Shown one piece after another: positions 49,359-60,973 of a stretch of 64,000 nucleotides of DNA; positions within the stretch are counted from its first letter, which is position 1; each line of letters starts with the position of its first letter. A program made the translations under genes and the position numbers. Under the pieces are notes generated by a model. The model was not told the origin of the DNA, ran no database searches, and worked only from the letters and a program-made list of their open reading frames with translations. Origin of the DNA: Entrophospora sp. SA101 (taxonomy: Eukaryota > Glomeromycota > Glomeromycetes > Entrophosporales > Entrophosporaceae); NCBI GenBank assembly GCA_958430865.1, contig CAUDNR010004256.1, forward strand, positions 57,546 through 121,545, given 5' to 3'.

Positions 49359-51250
49359 TATGTTGATCAAAATTTGGTTTTTTTTTTAGTTTAATTTAAT
49401 AATTTAACGTTTTAAATAATGTTTAAAAAAAAAATTTTTTTTTGTTGTTTTAGAAATTTTTATTGTTTTTATTGTTAAAAAAAACCAAAAATTTTTCTTT
49501 TATATAAAAAATTTTGAAAAAAACACATAAAAGCATTTTTCCGATTTAATGTTACACGGCATTAAAAAAAATAAATAAAAGAACAATGTAAACGCAAACA
49601 ATTGATTAAAAAAAGTCTTTTTCTGTGCCACAAAACCAAGTTAGCGAGTAACAAAGAAATAGTTAATAATAACGTAAATGCATAACAATTAACAATATTC
49701 ACAAAAAAAAAAAAAAAAATCACATAATAATAATGGTATATAAAACAATGAAGAATTTACACATTAATATTTAATTGTAATTGGTAAAAATATATGCATT
49801 TCATATGTTTCTACATTTTTTCTTTACTCACTTTTTTTCTCTAACGCCAAAAATTGTGAATAATATGAATGAAAAAAAAATTTTTCAATAATTATTATCA
49901 AATAAAATAAATACATTTGTGGCGAAATTAATTTTTATTTATTTTCTTGCCTTAAAATGTGTTCATTCATTCATTTCTCAAAAACAAATACATTAGTAAT
50001 CAAAAAAAATTTTTTGTTTTTAAAAAAAATATTAATGTAATAATCATTATTAACACATGTTGATGATTCTGATCCACATCTTTAATTATTTTTTCAGATA
50101 GCTAATAATAATAATAATAATGAATGGTTATTAGGACATATTAACACCAGACAAGAAATTTTAGGGGTTCAAAAGTAATTTGCAGACAAAATTTACCATC
50201 ACTTGAAGTAATCCGAAAATGAGTTACATAACTAGCTCTTGTATAGAATTTTTAAAGAAGCGAGAATTAAATCTTTAAGGATGATACTTTTAAAATAATC
50301 CGATCACTGGTAATAATTTCTTTGAGTTGGTCGTAGAAGAAGAATTCAGAAGTTATGGTATTAAAGAGGGCCTGCAAAAAAAGATGAAGTCTATTTTGCA
50401 TACTATTTTTACACAATTCTTTTGTTTCCACCCACTTGGCTTAGAAAAACAACCATTTGAATGTAAAGCTTCATATAACAGAGAATTTTCTTTTTATGGG
50501 AAATAAATACGAGTTAGCATGCAATAATGGAAAAATCAAGAGTTTAAAATAAGTGCCACGTAAGTTACAAGCATTTCTCGACTTTTTAGTTATTTTTGAC
50601 GTAATTAGTGCATGTTTCTGCATTCAATAATAATAATTGGTTTATTGTATGTCTGACTATAATAAGGCTTTCCATCTAGAAAATTTTGAATGCCTAGATG
50701 TGCAATAATAGAAATTTTGACATGTCTCATTTCGTAGGCAGACATATAATAAAATATTTTAATAATAATAGTAATAAATATGTACATTTGAATAATGTAT
50801 TTAAACATACCGTTTACTCTCTACAATAATAACGGATCTTTCTATAATAATAACTGAGAAAATTTAAGCACAAGCTATGTTCCATATATAATTACTATTA
50901 CTCTTTAGAACGGATTCTCTCTATAATGGACATTTTTTTGTAAATCAAATGGTCCGTTATGGAGTGCTTTTCTAAAACTTTGAAATTTCATAACTATTAA
51001 TAAATGGTTGATCTTATTTTCACCAATATGTAGAGAAGGCGGAGAGCAACATATCAATGTAAAAAAAAAGTGTTATCAATAACATAAGTTTTTTGATCCT
51101 CATACCTTACTTTTTTACTTTAGACTGCACAAACTTGATTTTTCGGTCCTCGTAACCAGCCGGATTAGTTTTTGGAAGAAATAAAAGACAGATCACTGGG
51201 TCATTTTCAAATTGAGAACCGAAAAATCGGCCTTAATTGAATTGTTGCAC
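49359..51250. other. Intergenic right of copy B
   Basis: Presumed promoter of the 49358 gene: very A/T-rich with mirror A and T runs at 49380-49500. At about 50818-50985 degenerate ends resembling tacagt(c)tactctctataacgac (as at 63902) and a tggtccgttatggag segment suggest another decayed Tc1/mariner-like element. No gene is recognised; the 50605-50808 frame is not convincing. Confidence 0.45.
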
Positions 51251-52049
51251 AGATCAATTACATCCAATTGACAAGAGTGTTCACTATGCTACTCCCATCT
51301 TTTATTTTTTTCTCAGGTAATTGTATTCTTAATTTGATAGCATTCAAAAATCAATACTGGATTTTCTGCTGCTTTCTTGAGCTCATCTATCCAGATAAGA
51401 ACTTGATCTGGGATTTCATGTGCACAATTCCCAAAAGGCAGGCATCTTCCCTCATCTTCAGTGACTATTTGAGGTAAAGTCTCAAATCCAGTTAAAAATT
51501 TAAGGCTTATTCATAGAATACTTCACTAAATTTAACCATGTATTCTACTTCAATATTTAGTTTAGTATCTTCAAGCAATTGAGGAATGTCTTTTATTTTT
51601 TAAGACATCCATCAAGAACATTTTGCAATTGTTCCGACTCAGCAGTAAACCATTTTGCAAATATTAGACGAGTATTTTATTTGTCAAATATTGCTAAACA
51701 GTTGTTAGTTGGTATAACCAACAGCTTGAGATTAGCTTTTGATAAGTTTTTAAAGGATATTAAAATAAATGCCAGTATAATTTATGTATCAAGTCAGGTT
51801 TCATATTCAATGGATTTTCTTTATTACTATCATTATATCCACCATGTAAGTGTTATTTAAATTGAGAAGATTATATGGGCATAGTTGTTCCAAAGAGAGG
51901 CCTGATGGAGAATTAGTTTTTTTCCAAATGTTGTATTTCAAAGTTCGCTATTGCAATTTGCAATGCATGCAGACTACAAGGTATTCAGTAGGAGGAAGAT
52001 TGTTAAATTTAACAACTGCACTAATTTGGAGTCAGACATATAAGAAGTA

Positions 52050-52475
52050 TTATCTGCAAGCCAAAAATTGCATTTTTTTCGGACTAATCTCATTTTCTTT
52101 GCACTTTTTTTTTTTAACTGCATTGGCTACAGTATTTCCATTGCATTTACCTAGGGCATCCATCTTTGCAATAGTAATTGTGAACTGATTTTTATCCTCA
52201 TTACAATGAGCAAAACGAACCAAAAATATGTTTTTATCATCATGTGTGCTTTCATCACACATTATTCCATAAGAATAAAAATGTGATTTGGTATCTTTTG
52301 GACAATTTTGATGATGACACAAAGTAGCAATTTCTTTATTCCAGCATAAAATAGTTCCAGTTGAAAGTCAATGACCTGGCTCCTCACCTGTTAAAAAATG
52401 TATAGTTGCTCTAGTACATTCAACAGTGTATGAATTAGAAATGCTATCAGTATTACTGATTTTGGTTGCAAGTTG
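52050..52475 (-). pseudogene. Decayed hAT-type transposase fragment
   Basis: On the minus strand one frame reads SNSYTVECTRATIHFLTGEE, an in-frame stop, then CHHQNCPKDTKSHFYSYG, IMCDESTHDDKNIFLVRF and GKCNGNTVANAV. The IMCDEST...KNIFLV block resembles the first catalytic-Asp strand of the RNase-H-like domain of hAT transposases (DEST). Further fragments (AKWFTAESEQLQNVLDGCL at about 51600-51660) lie downstream in other frames, with multiple stops between. No terminal repeats could be paired. It is a dead remnant. Confidence 0.55.
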
Positions 52476-54622
52476 TAAAATTTAGGTGTGTATTGATCCT
52501 TGTTTTCTTTTATCATCCTTTTTATTTGTTGCATACTGGAACTGGTTGGAAGTAAGATTTTTTGCTTTTTATATAGAACACGACCTAGAAATATTTCACT
52601 TCTTTCATCTTAAGAGATCTTAATTAAAGATCAGTAATCTCTTACTCCACTAACTCTCCCTTTTTTGTATAGATGAAGACTGTTTATAAATCCCATCATT
52701 TACAAATTATTTTGCTTTTTTTGAATAAATTTCTCCATGATGGTTCTTTTATCATATTTCATTGTTTGAAATAGAGTATAAGCATTGATTATTTGATTTT
52801 TAGACATGCTCAATGAGTTCATTCCTCTTTTTTCTATTCTATTTTGTGGATGGTTTCTTGAAGTTCATGAAATAAAGATAGGAACCACAACCGCCACCAC
52901 AATTCAATTTTTATATACTGCAATTAGTTGCAACTAGTTAATTATAGCTACTAGTTAAAAGGTTTTTTGCTTACATATAAAGGTGCTGTTGATTAAAGAT
53001 GGATTACGAAAAAATTAATAAACCAATGTTTGTTATACAAACGGTTAAAAAAGATATTTGCTTCGTGTATAAAGACATGGTTAATTAAAGAAGACGAATT
53101 ATGATTACGATGTTACATAATTTATTTGTTTGATTCATATAAAAAAAATCAATAATTCAATGTTTGTTATGCAAACAGTCAAAAAAAATGCTTGCTTTGC
53201 GTATAAAGACGTGTCTAATTAACTATTACATGACTTGTGTTAATAATAATTCAATTTTTGTTGCGCGAACAATCAAAATAAAAAAAAAAAGTAAATTCTT
53301 ATTTGAATTATTGCAATACACATGTAAAATTAATTAGTCGGACACAGCAGCCAATTGTTTAAAGCACTTGATAAATGACCATTTACATGCTTTATTCTAA
53401 TTATTCCATGATATGTGATTTACCACAAAATAATTATACTTGAAACAAGTTTTTAAACCGAAGCATACTAGTATACTGCAATTTTGATAAAATAAACTAT
53501 TTCGTGACCAAATGGTGCATTTATCGAGTAGTCTAATACAAAAACCAATTTTACACATTGCATAATCATGCATGCTGTGCTATGCGAGATCCATGTTAAC
53601 GTTAAAATCAAGTTGGCGTCGTCTTCATCGTGAAACACATCACTTGGGCCAAGACAATAGTCTATTTTATTAAATTCGAAACATGTAAATAGGAAGCTGT
53701 CCCGCGTTTTTTTCGTAACACTAACGTAGAGATATTTCAGAACATTAAACCATGAAATCACGCCATCATTATAGTGATACAATCTTAAAATGCCAAAACT
53801 TTCATAGCGATGATATTTCTTTGGAGTCACAATATTATAAATTACACACTTATTGCTATATATATATTCATTCGGAGCATCAATTATTATGTATTCAAAA
53901 TCTATTTTTTTAATGATTAGTGGTAATAACCACCACCGTTCTTTTTAATTTTATTATAATTTCTATATACTTTACTTGATAAACCGAACTTAATGGTTTG
54001 TACAAAATAATAAAAATATAACTTTCTAAGCCGAATATGATCATAAACTGGTTTTAAAATTCGTCTTATAATGATAAAATTCGGTTTAAAAAATGGTCGT
54101 TTAGTCAAGGTGATTATTACTAAATTAGGCTTTTAACCCTTTACCGAAATTATATTCTACTCTTTTACCATTGGCTGGTTTGCCCTGTTTGTAAATCGAA
54201 TTTTGATAAGCCGATCCTATTTTTGTGATTTCCAAAAGTTCGGCTTATCGAGGTTTGACTGTAATATTTTAATGTAATATTCTGAGATTTACGTGTGCTT
54301 CAAAACATGGGCAGATATTACTGGGTAACTATAAGATCCTTATCAATATAGTAAACAATTGGTATTTTGCTTTGTGTTAAATCTTTGTTTTTTTCTCATT
54401 GACTGAAATGAGGTAAATAGTCCTGCCTTCTATTGGAATGTTACAAAAGCATCACAGTTCATTTATTTTCAGGTAAAAAAATAATTCAAATAACAACTCC
54501 TAATAACCATCATTAAACATAATCAATAAATATTTACAATATTTTTTTTTTTCGTTCACAGTAACGTTTAAAAAATGCTTACTTTCAACTGGGAAGAGGG
54601 AAGGTATAAGGGGAGAAGTTGA
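52476..54622. other. Intergenic with repeat remnants
   Basis: Around 53030-53290 a unit containing (c)aatgtttgttatacaaac(a)gt(c)aaaaaa and gtataaagac is present two to three times in tandem-like order. The 120-codon minus-strand frame at 53468-53830 lacks an ATG start and any recognisable domain. A transposon terminus ends at 54263. Confidence 0.45.
54205..54263. repeat. Hairpin with Tc1/mariner/pogo-like terminus
   Basis: gataagccga (54205-54214) and tcggcttatc (54240-54249) are exact inverted complements, followed by gaggtttgactgta to 54263. A degraded partner, ttgataaaccgaact, lies at about 53977-53991. Confidence 0.5.
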
Positions 54623-55635
54623 ATGAGTTGGAAGAAGAGTTATATAAGGGAGAATTCAGTAATGAAGAACAGAAGAAAAGAGGGTAAAGAAGAAAAGAAA
54701 AGGTTGGTGAATGACAAAGATGATAAGTGGGAGCAAGTAAAGAAGTTACAAGACACATTAGTTGAGTTTGGCAAAGAAAAAGGTAACAAAAATTATTTTC
54801 CATTTCATTTATTTATTTGGTATACTGCTTACAACACTGACTAACTTATGCTTTTTTCCTTCAATACTTTGAAATTAAATTTTTTAAATTGTTTTCTTCT
54901 ATTATCTATTAATTATTATTCGTTTTGGAATTACCCTTTTTTAGTTGGTGTAGGTAAGTATCATTATTGCTTTTATACACTATTTATGATGTTAATTAAT
55001 TATCATATCCATGCTGATTCTCATTATGGTATATACATTAATATTATCAAGAAAAAGGAGATATATTGAGTTCACTTGAAGAGGTAAAGACTGAACTCAC
55101 TGGATTCAAAGGACATTTTGATAGTGAGAAGACATTTTCAATATCCAGCATGAATACTCAAAAAAGAATTAGGCTTGCAACATACTATAATGCATGTCAG
55201 CAAGTTGAATGGATATCCTTAACCATTTACATGTAGTAAAAGATATACATACAAATAAGCACTATTGGAATACTGGGATTCCTCATGGCACAGCAGATGT
55301 GGTTGTTTTTGAATCTAAAGCACTTTGTGAACAAGATGCAGTAAAATTAGTCTTTGAGTTAAAGAAGGTAAGCAATTGAACTGATGGTGAAGAATTTCCA
55401 ATGAAAAGTATTTGGAAAGCTTCCATGTACATAACATTACATGTTGATCATCTTGTGTGACAAATTTCAGACCTTTTCAATCATGATTAATTTTGAAATA
55501 AATAAATTATTACGTCTTGCTGATTTATATAATCAAGGATTGATTGATGTCTTAATCACGTGGTATGTAGCACAAAAGCACCCAATCCTATCAAGAGAAT
55601 ATATATTATTTTTTTTTAACCAGATTAATAAATGA
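54623..55635 (+). pseudogene. Crinkler/PD-(D/E)XK-like gene with a putative 9-base microexon and a frameshift
   Basis: Exon 54623-54782 encodes a Lys-rich coil (KWEQVKKLQDTLVEF). A 9-base exon at 54945-54953, bounded by TTTTTTAG and GTAAGT, keeps phase to an exon from 55052 (DILSSLEEVKTELTGF, then QKRIRLATYYNACQQ). At about 55205 the frame shifts by one base. The other frame then gives HYWNTGIPHGTADVVVF and VKLVFELKK to a GTAAGC donor at 55368, and a final exon 55471-55635. The spacing of GTAD-VVVF and FELKK fits the D...ExK core of the PD-(D/E)XK fold found in fungal Crinkler-type (CRN) C-terminal domains. No signal peptide or LQLFLAK-type header is seen. Frameshift and short length suggest a decaying member, or a base error. 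The role is unknown. Confidence 0.55.
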
Positions 55636-55827
55636 TTGTTATTTTATTAACAATTAATACAAATGCTTTTTGCACCAGAAGAATCAGAAATAGAATAATG
55701 ATAATAATGTAGAAAATCATTTAAATAATATCTATGTACATAGATTCATTGTGAGTGTTGATTATTTGTTTTGATTTGTGTAATAAATAGAACTTGGTTG
55801 GTTTTTTTTTTTTGGAAAGAGAAATCC

Positions 55828-57079
55828 TCAAAGAACTTTTACTTCTTTAGTTGATTTATCGTAATAATGAGTAAGTTTAAGTTTAAATTCTGAAATGGTA
55901 ATTTGTAATAATTTCTATAATAATAACAACAATGATGATGATGAGATGTAAATATTATTAATATAAAAAAAATCATTATTATCAGCCAATCTACTAATTA
56001 ATTGATAAAGTAATAAAATAAATAGTTATCATTTACCAATAAATGTGCTTGCTCGATGCTAAGTTTATCACCAATATTGCAAACTTTATAATCAGATTTA
56101 AGCACCAAATGTTCTCTTTCTACAACAACTGGCATTCCTAATTTCTCCAATTGTTTTGACATTGTGACCGGTATTGGGAATCCTCCATTGGAATAATCAT
56201 TACTAGCACTCCCAAAATTATATCGAACTATACCCTCAGGTATTATAATTGTTCCACTGGCAATATTTCCAGATCTGGCATGATCTTTTTTAATAAAACT
56301 TTCAAAATAATCTTCGACACTTTCCACTGATTCATTAGTAAATAATAGGCCACCATCTCCTTTGAGTAACTGTTATGCGTGAATGTGAAGGTGAAAAAGA
56401 GAGAAGGGAGGTGTGAAGAAATTAGAGAATGTATATATACACATAATTATCACTCAAATATATAAATATATTAAAATAATAATTGCTTTGGAAAACTCTG
56501 ATAAATTCAATTCAAACTCATCACTTTTGTCAACTCCAATTGCCTTTTGCATAAGTGTTCTTTTACAAAATATTATTCTATCAAATCATTAATTAAATAA
56601 ATGTAATTTAATAAAATATAACTATTTATATTATTACTATTACTATTCTTATTCTAATCATAATAATAATAATGATTGATTTACTTACTTTCCTTTATGG
56701 GCCCAATCAGCTCTGATCTGTTGTAAAAATAAATTTCTCATGCCTTCAGGTTCTAATCTCCAAATATAATTATAATTTGTTACATAGCTTTGAATCTTTA
56801 ATAAATAATATATTTAAAGGAAAATTTTACATTAACATCATTATACGAAAGAGCGATCGTTAATCGATTGATTGGTTAAAATAATGATGTAATAATATTC
56901 ATACCGTTTCAATCAATTCTTTTTTGCCTTCTTTATTTTGTTTGGAAACTTTTCCCAAATTTACTTTAAAAATTTATTAAATTAAATTTCATTTATTAGT
57001 AAAATACTATTATCAATATATATATATATTTATTTATTTAAATATATTTACTTTCTTTTCTTCTTTTTGAAATTGGCAT
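55828..57079 (-). CDS. MRT4: mRNA turnover protein 4 (MRT4/MRTO4), uL10-family ribosome assembly factor
   Basis: A nucleolar protein that occupies the P0 (uL10) site on pre-60S particles until P0 replaces it. Six minus-strand exons (57079-57052, 56963-56905, 56795-56689, 56577-56487, 56369-56037, 55914-55828) give 234 residues, matching the family length (~235-240). Landmarks: MPISKRRK start, WRLEPEGMRNLFLQQIRADW, KRTLMQKAIG, GDGGLLFTN, VEDYFESFIKKDHARSGN, LGMPVVVE and LSIEQAHLL. These follow the uL10/Mrt4 order, and the acidic P-protein-binding tail of P0 is absent, as in Mrt4. Intron 4 must use a GC donor (GCAATT after TTTTCCAAA at 56487) to join LSEFSK to LLKGDGG. The 5' untranslated region contains a poly-A run near 57111. 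Confidence 0.93.
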
Positions 57080-59228
57080 TTTTATTATATATTATTATAA
57101 ATATATGCAGAAAAAAAAAAAAAATTCAGATATAAATCACGTTGGTGTAACTTTATTTTTGCAAAAAATAATTTCAAAGTGAAATTTTGTTAAACTCACG
57201 TCACTAATGTAATGTGATTATAATATCAACAGCCGTAATGTTTGATGCCTTTTATTGCATATTTTACCTAAATTATATATAGGACAAATATGAAATAGAA
57301 CTACAACATTATTAGATGTGTTTTAAGGTGAGAAAAGTTCCTTTCATGCTTTCAAAATAAATAATACCCGTGATTATTTAAGGAAAGAAAAAATTCCTAT
57401 AAAGTTTTCCACGAAGAAAGAAAAATCACGAATAAAAGTGAATCTTTGTGATTACATAATTAAGGAAGTCTTTTTCAAAATGATAGCTATAATATTGAAT
57501 TTTGAAGTTATGCCCGTCAAATCAACTTTGTCTTCTCTTTGTTTATATATGCATGTTCTGAGGTATGGCTCTTATATTCTGCTGCTGCTGCCTTTTCAAT
57601 ATCTTCATCATTATCTGTTTGTGCTGTGTGATTTTGCTGATCCTAGAATAAAATACGAATCGAGAAAATGGATAACATACATAATATACACAACCAGAAA
57701 TATTGCGCAAGCATTTAATTGCCTTTTGTAAGATCACAGATAGGTGAACTCTTGTATTTACCATAAAATTTTAAGTATACATTGTCTTCAAATTCGGAGA
57801 CAGCAATATGATGTTGCTTTAGTTGATTGAATATCATTTTCCTTTACGACAAGGATGTGAAGCAATTCTATCAAGAATAAATAAAGAGTTCTCGAGCAAC
57901 ATACTTTTACAATTAACTATTGGACTTGGGTAAAATTTTGTAAATATCCATGTGGAGCTTTTTACTGGTAATAACTTTTCAGTGAGTGTTCATAACAATT
58001 TTTTAAAAAAAAAAATTATTAAAACTAGTTTGTAAATTATTACTTTATTGTTTTACGATGCAATAACTCTAAACCTATTTTAACTGTTTTAGAGCATCAA
58101 TTTCGTAGTAAATTAACTTAGAATGGCTTTTTTTCAAAACCAAGAACCATTTATTTGTTGATGAGTGTATAAATTCCTGTTTATTCACACTAGTAAATGG
58201 AAATAGTTTAATCGGGTCAATTCTTCTTTGTATTTATTAATTACTGATCTCACGCAATCGTAAATATATATTATTGATAAGAGTGAAATTCAGATTTATC
58301 AAATATGTACTATTTTAAAATTTACACATGAATTAATTTTAAAAATCATGCATATATATACTCGAAATCTAATAAATTAAATCGTTATTTTTATCAGGTA
58401 TATAGATCTTATTTGCTACATTTAAACATTTTACTCGTGACGTAGGCTTTCAAATTTTCTACTCGCAGCACTATAAATTTACTCAGATATTTGTGAAGAA
58501 TTAAAAAATCTTTATTCTCATAATACAAATTCATATTCGTAATACAACTCAATCTTGTTATTAATTCGAATTATTCGTTTTGTTCGTTCATCAATTGTTC
58601 GATTTGAAGCAAATCCTAAAATCTAATGCCCTTTTTTAAAAATATCATTGGTTACTGTAAAGTTCCTTACACAGCATATGAGAACCAAATAATAACCCCA
58701 TATTTCAATTTCAGGAATTTCTTTGTTTATTTAAGTTTGTTGTTTCTGGATCTAAAGCAACTAACCTTATTTTAAAGACGTTGTTTGAGTAACATCATAC
58801 TTGGCTGTTAACGCTCCTTGTGTCGGTTTTGGTTTGGCCAAAAGCTCTTTACAAATTTTTCGAGAACAATATATGTTTTCTTTTTTTTTAAATTTTATTT
58901 GATATTTAATAGTTTCTATATATGCAACTTAAATGCACTTTTGAGAGTTCCACAAAGCGAAATTTCACATATGATTATAATGTATTAGCACATATTAGTA
59001 TCATTCTATTAGGCGATCAATTTATTGACTGTACATTTAACAAAGTTTTTGACTGTACCAACAACATCTTATTATCATCTCCGTTAAATCATTTATACTT
59101 ATCAAGAAATTACAAATAGAAATTTCATTCAGCAGAAGTAACTTACGGATTTATTTTTATACATTAGACTTATATAATCGACCTCGCGTAATATATATAA
59201 AAAAAGGTATTTTATTTTCTTGAAACGA
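57080..59228. other. Intergenic, no gene seen
   Basis: AT-rich sequence between divergently transcribed MRT4 and the phosphatase gene. Open frames at 57438-57764 and 58922-59119 show no domains or splice continuation. A TATA-like run (atatatataaaaaaagg) at about 59191-59206 lies ~25 bases before the phosphatase ATG, probably too near to be its core promoter unless the 5' leader is very short. Confidence 0.45.
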
Positions 59229-60973
59229 ATGCAACTTGCAATTCTAAAGAAGATGAAGTTTTCACACCACATTTTATATTCAATTTTTATCTTTGTTTTA
59301 TTTGTTTCATATAATCCAACACAATGCCATCACGTGTACAAGCATTCTCCAGAACAACTTATAAACAGCCATTTATTTTACCTTGAACCAGCACGGACTG
59401 CTTTTTCTCGTCATGTTAAACCCATAAATTATCCTGATAAATGTAAATTAATACAGTTACATTTGAGCACTAGACACGGTAAATATTATTTCGTGTACAA
59501 ACATGTACAAATTTGACCGCATCAAATAATCTTTTTAAAACAATTATTAGGAGCGAGACATCCAACCCCAGATGATATTAATGCTTATGAAAAATTGGAA
59601 AAAATATTTGCTAATGTTCCTATTGCAAAAGAATGGGTAATAAACATTATTTGTCATATTCAGTAAAATTTATCATAACTGAAAAAACATCTTTCTTTTT
59701 ATATATATAGTATAAAAATGTTTTCCCGATGAGTAAAAATTTTCAATTGAACAGACAAGGAGAAATCGAACCATTCTTTGATGGTAAGCAGTCTCTTAAA
59801 AGATACCCAGAATTTTGGAGAGGAGTTAAATACGATCCCGAAGTTGTAAAATTTCAAAGTACCGGTACTTCAAGGTGCAATTTCATATTTAAAACTCCTA
59901 CTTTTTTTTTATTTTAATAAAAAACACACACACGTATATAAAATACAATATTGTTTAAAGAGCTGGTGCATCGGCAATGGCCTTTTCCGAAGGATTATTT
60001 AATGGAAAAGGCTCTTTAGACACTTGTAAAAGTCAACCTGTATACATTTCGTCAGTACCAGAGGTATAAAAATTTTACTACGCCATTTATAAATCATTTT
60101 GTTAGCGCACATATTAATGTATTAATATTATATTGTATAGGTGCAAGATGAGGTTTTAGCACCATTCAAGTCCTGCCGACGGTGGAATGAGACCGTTTCT
60201 AAGAACAATCCATTACTCAACGAACAACTTTATACATATGGCAACAAGACTCTAGCACCAATTGCAAACCGTATTTCTAACGAACATGGTCTTAGTCCAC
60301 CTCTTGATCCACATTTATTACCATATATGTTTACTAATTGCCAGTATTGGATTGTTCATTTTAATCGAACTGACACATGGTGTTCATTACTAAGCCATAA
60401 AGAACTTCTATTATTACGATATTATTGGGATATTTATGGATATTATATATTACAATATGGACATCCTTTTAATAGGCGGATGGCCTGTCGCTATATTACT
60501 CAACTTGTAAATGAAGTTGATGATTATATAAGTGGGAAGTCTCTTATGATAGCTGATTTGAAGAATTCTCATGGATTTACTTTACTTACAATATTTACTT
60601 TACTGGTATGTGAAAATTTTCATTTTTATTTCATCTTCTGTTCTTTGATGATAACATCTATATTGTCTTTTGATCACAGGGAGTATTTAAAGAAAAATAC
60701 CCACTCACGGCAGATTTAACCTTTGAACAAATTAAAAAAGTCAGGTATACAGAATATGCAAGTATACCCTGGACTTCTACACTTTATTGGGAAGTATATT
60801 CTTGTTCAGGTGATCATAATAATAAGGATAATGTAAAGATACGAGCAGTATTTAACTTTAAACCGTTTGTGATTCCGGGTTGTGGAAATGAGTATTGTGA
60901 CTGGAACAAGTTTAAAGAACTTTTTAGTGATCAGATTGGGTGCGATTTTAAGAAGATGTGCGCCTATCCTTAA
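59229..60973 (+). CDS. MINPP1: Secreted histidine acid phosphatase, multiple inositol polyphosphate phosphatase type
   Basis: Family members remove phosphates from inositol polyphosphates including phytate, and act in the secretory pathway or outside the cell. Six exons (59229-59478, 59551-59636, 59711-59874, 59961-60063, 60141-60605, 60680-60973) give 453 residues. A hydrophobic signal segment (LYSIFIFVLFVSY) follows the second Met at 59253, which may be the real start. The catalytic RHGARHP (about 82-88) is split by intron 1 after the RH codons. Other landmarks: RYPEFWRG, TSRAGASAMAFSEGLF, and a Cys-rich C-terminus (GCGNEYCDW). The second catalytic motif, expected as HAE or HD before TLLPLLxLLG, reads HGF (345-347), so the usual acid proton donor is missing. 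Otherwise the frame is intact with canonical introns. Confidence 0.9.

Noticed and set aside
53468..53830. 120-codon minus-strand frame
   Set aside because: No ATG start in frame, no domain, and it lies in repeat-rich sequence; probably chance or a very old remnant.
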